DNA of 64,000 nucleotides from Pseudophaeobacter profundi (GCF_029697505.1 NZ_JARJEF010000015.1:1-64000); one strand, 5' to 3'. Shown: positions 47,265-56,396, numbered from the stretch's first letter. Program-made: numbers and translations. The notes: a model not told the origin generated them from the letters alone.

Positions 47265-48569
47265 GTGACGGAATTGTCTTTGAGCCGGAGGTCTTTCCTT
47301 GGCGGTATGACCGCTGCGCTGGCTGGTACCCGCTTGCCGGCGGCGACATCCGAGTTGATCCTCGCACCCCAATCGATCAAGGTGCGCCTTGCTGGGTACA
47401 ACGTGTCGATGTTGGGCTTCAACGGTGGTCTTCCGGGTCCTGAAATCAGAGTGCGACAGGGACAAACCGCCCGCATTACCCTCGACAACCGATTGGAGGA
47501 GGGCGCTCTTGTTCACTGGCATGGGTTGCGGGTTCCAAATCGGATGGATGGTGTCAACGTTCTCACTCAGGATGTGGTCATTCCGGGCGACTCGTTTCGT
47601 TATCAATTCGGCGTCCCGGATGCCGGCACGTTTTGGTATCACTCGCATTACCTGTCTTACGATCAGGTCAGCCGCGGCCTTTTCGGCGCCTTCATCGTCG
47701 AGGAGCAAAATGCGCCGGCTGTCGACCATGACATTGTTGTTCAGTTCTTCGATGTCTTGTTGGATCAGTCCGGACAGTACGACGAAGGGTTCAACCCGGC
47801 TCATTTCGCGACCGAGGGCCGTATCGGCAATACGGTCACGGCGCTTGTTTCCAATGGAACCAGCAAGAATGTGAGACAAGGCGACCGCCTGCGTTTGCGC
47901 CTGATAAATCCCTCTATCGACAGGGTTTACCGTGTCGGGCTGGACGGTCTGGCAGGCAAGATCGTTGCACTGGATGGTATGCCCCTGGCGCAGCCACAGA
48001 CACTCGAACCCATCCTCCTAGCTCCGGGGCAAAGATGCGATGTGATTGGTGATGCGACCGGGCCTATTAGATTCGACGACAGCTTTGGAGAGCGGACGTT
48101 GAGCCTTGGCGAAATCGCTGTTTCCGGCTCTCGTGACCCTGCGAAAGTGCCCATCACCGCGTTGCCCGCCAACCGAATGCCCGCCCCGCAAGACCCCGGC
48201 CAAACCGCGGAGCTGGTGCTCCAGGGAGGTGCGGGAAGCGCGTCCCATAACGGCACTGGAACATGGGCGCTCAATGACGTATCTGGACTGCCTCGAACCC
48301 CTTTCCTATCCGTCGCGCAGGGGACGACCGTGCGCATTTCAATCCGCAACGAAACCGGGTTTCCACACGTCATGCATCTGCATGGCCACCATTTCTGGGA
48401 ACTCGATGCGGCGGGGGAAGCCGGTCCATACCGGGACTCGACCTTACTGGATATCGGCGAGACGCGGGATATTCTCGTCGTCCTGGACAATCCGGGATCC
48501 TGGATGCTGCATTGCCACATGTTGAGCCACCAAGCCGACGGTATGGCAACGTGGATCAGAGTCGGCTGA
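47265..48569 (+). CDS. Multicopper oxidase 2
   Basis: 434-residue Tat-exported oxidase (SRRSFLGGMTAALAGTRLPAA). Copper sites: VHWHG, FWYHSHY, HVMHLHGHHF and LHCHMLSHQADGM, all complete. It resembles multicopper oxidase 1 and differs in the loop regions. The start is a GTG at 47265 overlapping a GAGG sequence, or possibly the TTG a few codons later; the mature part is unaffected. It is followed by a TACA-N6-TACA box and dsbB. Confidence 0.9.
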   Translation: MTELSLSRRSFLGGMTAALAGTRLPAATSELILAPQSIKVRLAGYNVSMLGFNGGLPGPEIRVRQGQTARITLDNRLEEGALVHWHGLRVPNRMDGVNVLTQDVVIPGDSFRYQFGVPDAGTFWYHSHYLSYDQVSRGLFGAFIVEEQNAPAVDHDIVVQFFDVLLDQSGQYDEGFNPAHFATEGRIGNTVTALVSNGTSKNVRQGDRLRLRLINPSIDRVYRVGLDGLAGKIVALDGMPLAQPQTLEPILLAPGQRCDVIGDATGPIRFDDSFGERTLSLGEIAVSGSRDPAKVPITALPANRMPAPQDPGQTAELVLQGGAGSASHNGTGTWALNDVSGLPRTPFLSVAQGTTVRISIRNETGFPHVMHLHGHHFWELDAAGEAGPYRDSTLLDIGETRDILVVLDNPGSWMLHCHMLSHQADGMATWIRVG

Positions 48570-48580
48570 GGGTCGAGACG

Positions 48581-48600
48581 GATACATACCGTTACAAATC
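48581..48600 (+). promoter_or_regulatory. TACA-N6-TACA box, copy 4
   Basis: GATACATACCGTTACAAATC has two TACA half-sites 10 bp apart, 12 bp after the oxidase stop and about 83 bp before dsbB. Confidence 0.5.
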
Positions 48601-48682
48601 TCTGAATGATAACAGGCCTTTTGCCGTCTACGTAACCTGACAAGCGAGAAACAGGTCCATCGATTGCCAACGGGAGCGTTCA

Positions 48683-49195
48683 TTGACCCTGACACCAAAA
48701 TCTCTCGGCATGACTGCGGCGGCAGGATCAGCCGCCTTGCTGTTAGGGGCCTTCGTTTTCCAGGCTCTTGGGTACGCGCCGTGCGCAATGTGCATCTGGC
48801 AACGCTACCCACACGCAATCGCCATTGGAATGGGCGCTCTGTTGCTCTTTGCTCTGCCGATTTTGCCAATCCTGATAATCGGTGCCCTGTCGGCACTCAG
48901 CACATCCGCGTTGGGAATGTTTCATACCGGTGTCGAGCGCGGCTGGTGGGAGGGACCGACTTCTTGCACGGGATCCGGCCTCGATGTTTCCCAAATGTCG
49001 GTATCGGAATTGCTGCCCTCTGCGAGTTCAAATGCGTCCACTCTTGTTCTGTGCAATGAGGTTGTCTGGGAATTTCTGACGTTGTCCATGGCCAGTTGGA
49101 ACGCGATCCTAAGCGGTGTCCTTGCTTGCCTCTGGTTGGTCGCGATCGCAAGACATCAAAAGGGTCGATGGCATGGGGTCGCGGACGTTTCTTGA
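48683..49195 (+). CDS. dsbB: Disulfide bond formation protein DsbB
   Basis: 170-residue four-helix quinone reductase. The first redox pair CxxC is in ALGYAPCAMCIWQRYPHA and the second in TSCTGS...STLVLCNEVVW, with helices between. It re-oxidises DsbA with quinone as acceptor. A TTG start with GGAG 8 bp upstream is taken; an ATG at codon 10 is an alternative. DsbA-family protein is at 40737. It lies between multicopper oxidase 2 and L,D-transpeptidase 3. Confidence 0.9.
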   Translation: MTLTPKSLGMTAAAGSAALLLGAFVFQALGYAPCAMCIWQRYPHAIAIGMGALLLFALPILPILIIGALSALSTSALGMFHTGVERGWWEGPTSCTGSGLDVSQMSVSELLPSASSNASTLVLCNEVVWEFLTLSMASWNAILSGVLACLWLVAIARHQKGRWHGVADVS

Positions 49196-49237
49196 ATCGT
49201 CTCGCATTCATCGAAAACAAACAAAGGGCTTCGCTTC

Positions 49238-49903
49238 ATGGTTACAAGACGACACTTCCTTGCACTTTCCGGCTCGCTGTTTTCAGCTTCTCTGAGTTCG
49301 CCAGCATTCGCTAAGACCTGGCCGACAACAGCCGAAAAAGCAGCTTGGGATGCGCAGGTCACGCCCGCCAACTATGACCCGGCAACAACCAACCCATGGG
49401 GGCTGCATCCCAGGCTGCTGCCGCAACGCGTTTTGGCGAATGACGGTTTGCGCCCGGGTGACATTCACGTCGATGCGATCGCGCGCTATCTGTACCATAT
49501 CGAGGAAGATGGCACCGCGATGCGCTACGGGGTCGCGATTGCCAAGGGCGATCTCTATGAACCCGGCACCTATACGATCCGCCGAAAGGTCGAATGGCCG
49601 CACTGGACGCCAACACAGTCAATGATCGAACGCGATCCGGAGGCTTACGAGCGGTGTGCCGACGGTATGGAGCCCGGCCCCAACAATGCCTTGGGCAGCA
49701 GGGCTTTGTATCTATTCGTCGGAGATCGGGATACGTACCTTCGAATTCACGGAACGCCGAGCCCTCGCAGCATTGGCGGCCGGGCCAGTTCGGGATGCGT
49801 GCGCATGGTGATGGCCCATATCAATGATCTCTATCCGAATGTCGCTGTCGGATCGACGGCGTTCCTTTACTCGGCCGAAGACAGCGTTACCGCTCGAAGC
49901 TGA
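49238..49903 (+). CDS. L,D-transpeptidase (ErfK/YbiS family) 3
   Basis: 221-residue exported enzyme. Signal peptide (MVTRRHFLALSGSLFSASLS), then the YkuD domain: AKGDLYEPGTYTIRRKVEWPHWTPTQ, NNALGSRALYLFVGDRDTYLRIHGTP and the catalytic SSGCVRM. It is the longest of the three and has the full SxGCxR motif. The sequence between residues 30 and 80 has a segment that the other two lack. It follows dsbB and is convergent with a lipoprotein gene. Confidence 0.9.
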   Translation: MVTRRHFLALSGSLFSASLSSPAFAKTWPTTAEKAAWDAQVTPANYDPATTNPWGLHPRLLPQRVLANDGLRPGDIHVDAIARYLYHIEEDGTAMRYGVAIAKGDLYEPGTYTIRRKVEWPHWTPTQSMIERDPEAYERCADGMEPGPNNALGSRALYLFVGDRDTYLRIHGTPSPRSIGGRASSGCVRMVMAHINDLYPNVAVGSTAFLYSAEDSVTARS

Positions 49904-49990
49904 CCTATTCGTAGGACAGAGAATCTTTGGCTCACACGCCGAGTACCGCGTCGTGCAGGGACAACTTGCAACGAATTGTTGGACGAACAC

Positions 49991-50638
49991 TCAAGGCCGC
50001 GTCGCAAGTGAATTTTCGAACTGTGCGATCGCTACGGATTTGTCGTCCTCATCGTTCTCGAACAGCTTTGTGGTTCGCACGCCCGGCAACTTGCCAAAAT
50101 CCGCCATCAGGCGCTTTGGAAAAAATGTGCGTCCAATGGATTCAAATCCTGGTAATTGCCTTAGGATCGCAGAAGTACTGACGCTACAAAAGCCTGAAGC
50201 AGCCGGACCGTTTGCCAATGCAAGTTGCAAGGCGCGCTCCGCGACTTCGGGGGACACATCGATCTCTTGTATGACGACATGGTAGGTCTCCCGTGCATGA
50301 GCCCGTGCGTAAAAATCGGCCACTTGTGGAGTAATGCCATAAAGCACATCTCCCCGTTCCGGTACCGCGCTCAGCCGGACCGTTCCTGCCGGATCGAAGA
50401 TAACGCGCTGCGACCCATTGATCATGACGCTGGTATGCGCACCCGCTCCGGACCTGTTATTGATCATAGTGTACAGCGTCAACGCGGCCGGTCCGTCGTG
50501 ACTGTAGGATGCACTACTGATGACTTCGGCTGAAGCATCAGGGCGCATGTCGTTTCCTGCACCGCACCCCGCCAAAATCACCAAGGCAAGCACCAAGAAA
50601 ATGCGGTTCAAAAAGAGCAACTTGCAGCCTCCTGCCAT
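49991..50638 (-). CDS. Lipoprotein of unknown function
   Basis: 215-residue product with lipobox VILAGCGAG (N-terminus MAGGCKLLFLNRIFLVLALV). The mature part contains YTMINNRSGAGAHTSVMINGSQRVIFDPAGTV and YARAHARETYHVVIQEIDV, a pattern common in Rhodobacterales proteins of unknown function. A start at 50638 gives the lipoprotein signal. It is convergent with L,D-transpeptidase 3; no metal motif is visible. Confidence 0.75.
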   Translation of the reverse strand: MAGGCKLLFLNRIFLVLALVILAGCGAGNDMRPDASAEVISSASYSHDGPAALTLYTMINNRSGAGAHTSVMINGSQRVIFDPAGTVRLSAVPERGDVLYGITPQVADFYARAHARETYHVVIQEIDVSPEVAERALQLALANGPAASGFCSVSTSAILRQLPGFESIGRTFFPKRLMADFGKLPGVRTTKLFENDEDDKSVAIAQFENSLATRP

Positions 50639-50945
50639 GGGTTGAATGACTGAATTTTCGGGAACATCAGGGCCTCTGCCACTCTCGACACCAACTCTTC
50701 CGAATTTCACTTCCACCGAAACATGGTTTCGGTGTCAGTTGGTACACGACTCCTCGACAGGTTTTTCTCTGGATATCGCATGTCTTAGATGAAGAGGAGC
50801 GTTCGCCCCGAATTGATTTGTCGCAGTTTGTAACAGACCCCGCCTTTGTGACCTCGCGATACAAAACACCGGCTCGCGTGGTATTCCGCATCTGCAGGTG
50901 CATCCCATATAGTGGGTATCGCAACACTGACACGAGGTGATCGAA
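50639..50945. other. Non-coding gap
   Basis: 307 bases between divergent genes (lipoprotein to the left, EF-hand protein to the right). I see no gene or RNA. A short dyad CCCA-TATAG-TGGG (50906-50918) about 28 bp before the EF-hand start is the only notable structure and may be a promoter or operator. Confidence 0.4.
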
Positions 50946-51407
50946 ATGAAACGCAACACTTTACTCGCTGCAATGACCCTGGCTGCAACCGCCTTTGGTG
51001 GCGCGGCCTTCGCGGATGCCAACCATGGGCACGGTGGGCAGCTTGGTGCCCAAGGTGGGGCAGGCATGATGCAAATGTTCGACACTGATGGAGACGGCAC
51101 AACCACGCCGGAAGAAATGCGCACGCGGCTTCAGGCCAAGCTTTCCGAGTTTGACAGCGATGGGGATGGAAACCTCTCGATTACCGAGTTTGAAGCTCTC
51201 CACAGCGCAATGATCCGCGAAATGATGGTGGATCGTTTTCAGCACCTCGATGCCGATGGCGACGGCGCGGTGACGCCGGAAGAGATGGCCGCTCCGGCCG
51301 ATAGGATGGAACGGATGCAGATGATGCGCTCGAACATGGCAGATGCGCCTGCGAGGCCCGGCAACGGTCAGGGCATGGGCAACGGCTCCATGATGGAGGA
51401 CAACTGA
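50946..51407 (+). CDS. EF-hand calcium-binding protein, exported
   Basis: 153-residue periplasmic protein. Signal peptide (MKRNTLLAAMTLAATAFGGAAFA), a His/Gly-rich segment (NHGHGGQLGAQGG), then three EF-hand loops: DTDGDGTTTPEE, DSDGDGNLSITE and DADGDGAVTPEE. The C-terminus is Met-rich (MERMQMMRSNM...GQGMGNGSMME). GAGGTGA precedes the ATG. Similar EF-hand proteins are found in metal-resistance loci, where the Met/His tails may buffer copper. Confidence 0.85.
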   Translation: MKRNTLLAAMTLAATAFGGAAFADANHGHGGQLGAQGGAGMMQMFDTDGDGTTTPEEMRTRLQAKLSEFDSDGDGNLSITEFEALHSAMIREMMVDRFQHLDADGDGAVTPEEMAAPADRMERMQMMRSNMADAPARPGNGQGMGNGSMMEDN

Positions 51408-51415
51408 GCCAATGA

Positions 51416-51434
51416 GTGCCGGATTTTCCGGCAC
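51416..51434 (+). terminator. Hairpin after the EF-hand gene
   Basis: GTGCCGGA-TTT-TCCGGCAC, a perfect 8-bp stem with a three-base loop, 9 bp after the stop codon. No T-run follows. Confidence 0.6.
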
Positions 51435-51539
51435 CCGACGCCAAAACCGTTCTCGGCCGGGACATTGAACCGGACCGCGACCTGAACCGTTTAGCCTCGA
51501 TATGCCAAAAAAAATAGAGACACGGAAAGGAAAATCCCC

Positions 51540-51926
51540 ATGGCCTATACCTATGATCGCGTCCTGAAAGACACCAATATCGATGACGCAGAATTGCGTG
51601 TTCGGGATGCCCTGGCAGACAAGGGCTTCGGCGTTCTGACTGAGATTGACGTCAAAGCGACGATGAAAAAGAAACTTGATGCGGACATGCCGCCTTACCG
51701 CATCCTGGGGGCCTGTAATCCGGGCATGGCGCACAAAGCCATCGAGATTGAGCCTCGCATCGGTGCGATGCTTCCCTGCAATGTCATCTTGCGGCAAGTG
51801 GACGGCGACACCGAGGTCAGCGCGGTCGATCCTGTCGCTTCGATGCAGGCGGTGCAGAACCAAGACCTGGATGCGGTCGCCGGCGAAGTCCGCGATCTCC
51901 TGCGGGACGCCCTCGACACCGCGTGA
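51540..51926 (+). CDS. DUF302 domain protein
   Basis: 128-residue DUF302 protein: DDAELRVRDALADKGFGVLTEIDVKATMKKKLDADMPPYRILGACNPGMAHKAI and IGAMLPCNVILRQVDGDTEVSAVDPV, both family blocks. There is no signal peptide, so it is cytosolic. DUF302 proteins are frequent in copper/sulfur oxidation and copper resistance loci; the two cysteines (ACNPG, LPCNV) may be involved in metal binding. Function unknown. Confidence 0.9.
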   Translation: MAYTYDRVLKDTNIDDAELRVRDALADKGFGVLTEIDVKATMKKKLDADMPPYRILGACNPGMAHKAIEIEPRIGAMLPCNVILRQVDGDTEVSAVDPVASMQAVQNQDLDAVAGEVRDLLRDALDTA

Positions 51927-51957
51927 TTGCGGGATGGGCGTTGGATGCCCTGTCGCA

Positions 51958-51985
51958 GATCGAGCGCGTTTAGCGGTGCTCGATC
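51958..51985 (+). terminator. Hairpin after the DUF302 gene
   Basis: GATCGAGC and GCTCGATC, 8-bp perfect stem, 12-base loop, 32 bp after the stop. No T-run. Confidence 0.45.
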
Positions 51986-52031
51986 AATGCCATCTAATCC
52001 CCACGTAAATTGCTTATGAGGAACTCACCCA

Positions 52032-52952
52032 GTGCTGCCAGCGGGATTGCCATTTCCGGATATTGGAACCGACCTCTTCTCCTTCGACATCGGGGGGGTC
52101 ACATTCGCACTCCGCTGGTACGCGCTAGCCTATATCTTCGGTATCCTGATTGGCTGGCGCATTTGTTTGAGTGCCATAAGCCGTCCCGCGCTCTGGACGT
52201 CAGCTGGACCGCCGCTTGACCGAACGCAGATCGAAGATCTTCTGACGTGGATCATCATCGGTGTGATTGCTGGTGGTCGCCTGGGCTTTGTACTGTTCTA
52301 CCAGCCCGCATATTATCTCGCCAATCCCTTGGAAATTCTGATGGTCTGGCAAGGCGGCATGTCTTTCCACGGGGGGTTCGCGGGCGTTGTAATCGCGGCC
52401 TTGCTGTTCTGCCTTAGACAGAACGCGTCATTGCTCAGCACTGGCGACTTGCTGGCTTTGGCAACACCACCAGGCTTGTTTCTTGGGAGGCTGGCGAACT
52501 TCACCAACAATGAGTTGTGGGGGCGTCCAACGGACGTTCCCTGGGCGGTGATCTTTCCCGGCGAAGTCGCGCAGGCCTGCCCAGGGGTTAGCGGCCTCTG
52601 CGCCCGACACCCGTCCCAGCTGTACGAGGCGGTATTGGAGGGGCTCATTCTTGGAATGCTGCTCATTTATCTCGCTTGGGGCCGGGGCTGGCTGAAAATG
52701 CCCGGTGCCTTGGCTGGCGTGTTTCTGACCGGCTATGGTCTTGCCCGGAATTTCGTCGAGATGTTCCGGCAACCGGACCAACAGTTTGTGACGGCGGACA
52801 ACCCGATTGGCCATGCGCTCCATTTTGGTGAGTGGGGTTTGACGATGGGCCAGTTGCTCTCCATGCCGATGGTGTTGGTCGGGCTGGCGTTGATCGTGCT
52901 CGCCCGACGGGAACGGGGCCGGACAGCGCCACCCCGCAGATCCGCAATGTAA
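52032..52952 (+). CDS. lgt: Prolipoprotein diacylglyceryl transferase
   Basis: 306-residue membrane enzyme. Seven helices with [17 protein letters not shown], the signature [38 protein letters not shown] and [15 protein letters not shown], then [13 protein letters not shown]. It adds diacylglycerol to the lipobox cysteine of lipoproteins. lgt is normally a single housekeeping gene, so this is probably an extra copy. GTG start with GAGGA upstream. It precedes a CueR-type promoter. Confidence 0.93.
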   Translation: MLPAGLPFPDIGTDLFSFDIGGVTFALRWYALAYIFGILIGWRICLSAISRPALWTSAGPPLDRTQIEDLLTWIIIGVIAGGRLGFVLFYQPAYYLANPLEILMVWQGGMSFHGGFAGVVIAALLFCLRQNASLLSTGDLLALATPPGLFLGRLANFTNNELWGRPTDVPWAVIFPGEVAQACPGVSGLCARHPSQLYEAVLEGLILGMLLIYLAWGRGWLKMPGALAGVFLTGYGLARNFVEMFRQPDQQFVTADNPIGHALHFGEWGLTMGQLLSMPMVLVGLALIVLARRERGRTAPPRRSAM

Positions 52953-52970
52953 TCACCATACTGATCTCTC

Positions 52971-53001
52971 TTGACCCTCCTGTGGATGGAAGCCTTAGGC
53001 A
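52971..53001 (+). promoter_or_regulatory. CueR-type promoter of the second P1B ATPase
   Basis: TTGACC (52971-52976), 19-bp spacer CTCCTGTGGATGGAAGCCT, then TAGGCA (52996-53001). The dyad (CTCC...GGAAG) is weaker than in the copA box, but -35, spacing and -10 fit a MerR-family promoter. Confidence 0.65.
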
Positions 53002-53030
53002 AGAGAAGCATTCTCGGAAAGGACCGCAAA

Positions 53031-55376
53031 ATGAGCACCCCCGACAGTTCTGAAACCACAGCAGCTTCTTCGGTATTCGTTTGCCCAATGCACCCTGAGG
53101 TGCGGCAGGTTGAGCCCGGCAATTGTCCGAAATGCGGGATGCATCTCGTGCCGGAATCGGAGCTCGAGGCCCATTCAGCACATGATCATCACGACCACCA
53201 AGCAGGTGCCGCGCCGGCGGATGGACGATATGATCTGGTTCCCCAAGGGCATGATGGTCCCATTTACACTTGCCCGATGCACCCTCAGGTGCGGCAGCCT
53301 GATCCGGGCGCGTGCCCGATCTGTGGCATGGGGTTGGAACTGGAATCCGGTGTGCCGGGCGATGAAGGTCCAAATCCCGAACTGGTGGATTTCACACGGC
53401 GGTTCTGGGTCGGCACAGTCCTGACGATCCCGCTCCTTGTCCTCACGATGGGGCCATTCGTCGGTTTCCCCGCAGTCCGGACTTTTTTTGGCGAAGGCAC
53501 CACACAATGGATCGAATTGATCCTGGCAACGCCAGTGGTCTTGTGGTGCGGCTGGCCGTTTCTGGAACGCGGATGGATTTCGTTCCGCACATTGAACCTC
53601 AACATGTTCTCCCTGATCGGCATGGGCGTTCTTGCCGCCTGGCTCTTCAGCGTCGTTGCCGTTCTCGCACCGGACATATTCCCTGATGGGTTCCGAGACT
53701 CCGAAGGCCATGTCGGCGTCTACTTCGAGGCGGCGGCGGTGATCGTGACGCTCGTGCTGCTCGGTCAGGTGATGGAATTGCGCGCACGTGAAGGAACCGG
53801 CAAGGCGATCCGTGCGCTACTCGATATGGCCGCCAAGACCGCGCGGGTCATGCGGGACGATGGCTCCGAAGAGGAGATCCCGCTGGAGGACGTACAGGTC
53901 GGCGACCGGCTGCGCGTACGGCCCGGTGACAAGGTGCCTGTCGATGGCGTGGTTCTGGACGGCCGGTCCTCGATCGACGAAAGCATGATCTCCGGTGAAC
54001 CTGTGCCGGTCGAGAAGACCGAAGGCGACCCGGTAACTGGTGCGACGATCAACGGCACTGGCAGTCTGGTGATGGAGGCGACGCGTGTCGGGTCCGACAC
54101 GATGCTCGCGCAGATCGTCGAGATGGTGTCGAACGCGCAACGCTCGCGCGCACCGATCCAGAAGTATGCCGACAAGGTGGCGGGATATTTCGTTCCGGCC
54201 GTGATCGGTATCGCGGTCCTGTCCTTCATCGCGTGGGCGGTCTGGGGGCCATCCCCGGCGCTGTCCTACGCATTGATCTCGGCTGTCGCCGTGTTGATCA
54301 TCGCCTGTCCCTGTGCGCTCGGCCTCGCCACGCCGATGTCGATCATGACGGCAACGGGGCGGGGGGCCCAGGCCGGGGTGCTGATCAAGAACGCCGAGGC
54401 GCTGGAGCGGTTCGAGAAGGTCGATACCCTGATCGTCGACAAGACCGGCACGTTGACGATGGGCAAGCCGCAGCTTGTCGCCGTCCTGCCGCAACCCGGT
54501 CACGACGAGGCCGAGGTCCTGCGTCTCGCCGCATCGCTGGAGCGCGGATCGGAACACCCCCTCGCTGAGGCCATCGTGCGCGGCGCGGAAGAGCGCGATG
54601 TGAAGATGGCGGACGCGGACGACTTCGAGGCGGTCACAGGAAAGGGCGTGAAGGGCGTCGTGGGCGGCAAGGCGGTCGCATTGGGCAACCTGGCGATGAT
54701 CCGGGACCTTGGCCTTGAGGCCGGCGACCTGACCGCCAAGGCAAATGCCCGTCGCGACGAGGGCGAGACGGTGATGTTCGTGGTGCTGGATGGCGAGATC
54801 GCGGGTCTCGTCGCTGTCGCCGATCCGGTGAAGGAGACCACGCCCGCCGCCATCAAGGACCTGCATGCACTGGGATTCCGCGTCATCATGGCCACCGGTG
54901 ACAACGAGCGCACGGCCAAGGCGATCGGCGCACGTCTCGGCATTGACGAGATCCGGGCCGACGTGCTGCCCGAGGACAAGGCGCGGATCATCAAGGAGTT
55001 GCAGCAGGAGGGCCGCAAGGTGGCGATGGCCGGCGATGGCGTCAACGACGCGCCGGCCCTGGCCCAGGCCGATGTCGGCATCGCCATGGGCACCGGGGCC
55101 GATGTGGCCATCGAAAGCGCGGGCATCACGCTGGTCAAGGGCAACCTCGACGGTATCGTGCGCGCACGGCGGCTCGCACGGGCCACCATGCGTAATATCC
55201 GGCAGAACCTGTTCTTCGCACTGATCTACAACGCCTCTGGCGTGCCTGTCGCGGCGGGGGTGCTGTTTCCGTTCTTCGGCATCCTCATCAGCCCGATGTT
55301 TGCCGCCTTCGCCATGAGCGCCTCGTCGATATCGGTGGTGCTCAATTCGCTGCGCCTTCGCGGCGCAAAGATCTAG
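53031..55376 (+). CDS. Heavy-metal P1B-type ATPase (CopB-like)
   Basis: 781-residue pump. Instead of HMA domains the N-terminus has two heavy-metal-binding zinc-ribbon-like modules: [20 protein letters not shown] (18-37) and [20 protein letters not shown] (81-100), with a His-rich spacer ([10 protein letters not shown]). Catalytic motifs: [28 protein letters not shown] and [10 protein letters not shown], all present. It exports Cu(I) or a related cation. Start at 53031 has AAAGGA upstream. Confidence 0.93.
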   Translation: MSTPDSSETTAASSVFVCPMHPEVRQVEPGNCPKCGMHLVPESELEAHSAHDHHDHQAGAAPADGRYDLVPQGHDGPIYTCPMHPQVRQPDPGACPICGMGLELESGVPGDEGPNPELVDFTRRFWVGTVLTIPLLVLTMGPFVGFPAVRTFFGEGTTQWIELILATPVVLWCGWPFLERGWISFRTLNLNMFSLIGMGVLAAWLFSVVAVLAPDIFPDGFRDSEGHVGVYFEAAAVIVTLVLLGQVMELRAREGTGKAIRALLDMAAKTARVMRDDGSEEEIPLEDVQVGDRLRVRPGDKVPVDGVVLDGRSSIDESMISGEPVPVEKTEGDPVTGATINGTGSLVMEATRVGSDTMLAQIVEMVSNAQRSRAPIQKYADKVAGYFVPAVIGIAVLSFIAWAVWGPSPALSYALISAVAVLIIACPCALGLATPMSIMTATGRGAQAGVLIKNAEALERFEKVDTLIVDKTGTLTMGKPQLVAVLPQPGHDEAEVLRLAASLERGSEHPLAEAIVRGAEERDVKMADADDFEAVTGKGVKGVVGGKAVALGNLAMIRDLGLEAGDLTAKANARRDEGETVMFVVLDGEIAGLVAVADPVKETTPAAIKDLHALGFRVIMATGDNERTAKAIGARLGIDEIRADVLPEDKARIIKELQQEGRKVAMAGDGVNDAPALAQADVGIAMGTGADVAIESAGITLVKGNLDGIVRARRLARATMRNIRQNLFFALIYNASGVPVAAGVLFPFFGILISPMFAAFAMSASSISVVLNSLRLRGAKI

Positions 55377-55391
55377 AAAGGAAGCCACAAC

Positions 55392-55661
55392 GTGACCCAT
55401 CAACCTGATCCATCACATGTTAATCAAAGTCAATCGGAGCATGCCCCCCGCCCGCCCTCATTCTGGCGATCACGCGCCGGCATCTATCTGATCGTTGCGC
55501 TGGCAGTTGGCGTCCTTCTCCTGGGTTACGAGCACCGGGTGCACATCCTGAGCAGCGGATTGCTGATCTGGCTGCCATTGCTGCTTTGCGTCGGAATGCA
55601 CTTCTTCATGCACGGCGGTCATGGAGGCCACGGCGGGCACGGAAAGGGAGACGACCAGTAA
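55392..55661 (+). CDS. DUF2933 small membrane protein
   Basis: 89-residue protein with one or two membrane helices (AGIYLIVALAVGVLLLGY; LLIWLPLLLCVGMHFFMH) and a Gly/His tail (GGHGGHGGHGKGDDQ). DUF2933 signature LPLLLCVGMHFFMHGGHG. It is translated from a GTG with AAAGGA upstream, 15 bp after the ATPase. A paralogue is at 35426. The tail is suited to metal binding. Confidence 0.88.
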   Translation: MTHQPDPSHVNQSQSEHAPRPPSFWRSRAGIYLIVALAVGVLLLGYEHRVHILSSGLLIWLPLLLCVGMHFFMHGGHGGHGGHGKGDDQ

Positions 55662-56314
55662 TGACCGATGCAGGTGCTTCCTATGGACTCTGGCTGCTAG
55701 TATTTATCAATTCGGCGGTGTTCATCATTTTCGCCTTCAGTTTCTTCAAGCCGCAGACAAAACGCGACTGGCGCAGTTTTGGAGCGTTCAGCGCCTTTGT
55801 CGTAGCTCTCTTCACCGAGATGTACGGGTTCCCGTTGACCATCTTCTTTCTTTCCGGCTGGCTGCAATCGACCTGGCCGGAGGTAGACTGGTTTGCCCAC
55901 GACAGCGGACATCTCCCCGAAATGATGTTCGGCTGGCAATCGAACCCGCATTTCGGGCCGTTCCACCTCCTGAGCTTCGTCTTTATCGGCGGCGGCTTCT
56001 GGCTCATATCCGTGGCATGGCACCATCTGTGGAATGCGCAGCGTCAGGGGTTGCTTGCGACGACAGGCCCCTATGCCCGCATTCGTCATCCCCAGTATGT
56101 GGGGTTCGTGCTGATCATGCTGGGCTTTCTCGTGCAATGGCCGACCCTCCTGACGCTCGCGATGTTCCCGGTGCTGGTCTGGATGTACGCACGGCTGGCC
56201 CGCGGCGAGGAGGGGGACAGTCGCGCCCGTTTTGGCGAAAGCTGGGACAGGTATTCTAGCCGGGTTCCGGCTTTCATACCAAACGTTAACACTTTGCAGA
56301 ATGTTGAACGCTGA
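55661..56314 (+). CDS. Isoprenylcysteine carboxyl methyltransferase-like membrane protein
   Basis: 217-residue membrane protein with about five helices. The C-terminal half has the ICMT/phospholipid methyltransferase pattern: GLLATTGPYARIRHPQYVGFVLIMLGFLVQWPTLLTLAMFPVLVWMYARLARGEE and SWDRYSSRVPAFIP. It would methylate a lipid or thiol with SAM at the membrane; the substrate is unknown. ATG overlaps the stop of DUF2933 (TAATG), so it is in the ATPase operon. Proteins of this type often accompany copper ATPases. Confidence 0.88.
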   Translation: MTDAGASYGLWLLVFINSAVFIIFAFSFFKPQTKRDWRSFGAFSAFVVALFTEMYGFPLTIFFLSGWLQSTWPEVDWFAHDSGHLPEMMFGWQSNPHFGPFHLLSFVFIGGGFWLISVAWHHLWNAQRQGLLATTGPYARIRHPQYVGFVLIMLGFLVQWPTLLTLAMFPVLVWMYARLARGEEGDSRARFGESWDRYSSRVPAFIPNVNTLQNVER

Positions 56315-56396
56315 TTGGAAGCGAAAGCCGATCTGATGTGTTACTTGCGTGCCTAAAACATCTTTGGAAGACTGCAAACATACGGTATCTGAAACC

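Noticed and set aside
53817-55403. Minus-strand ORF of 528 codons opposite the second ATPase
   Set aside because: Covers conserved ATPase motifs on the other strand; translation is His/Arg/Gly-rich with no domain.
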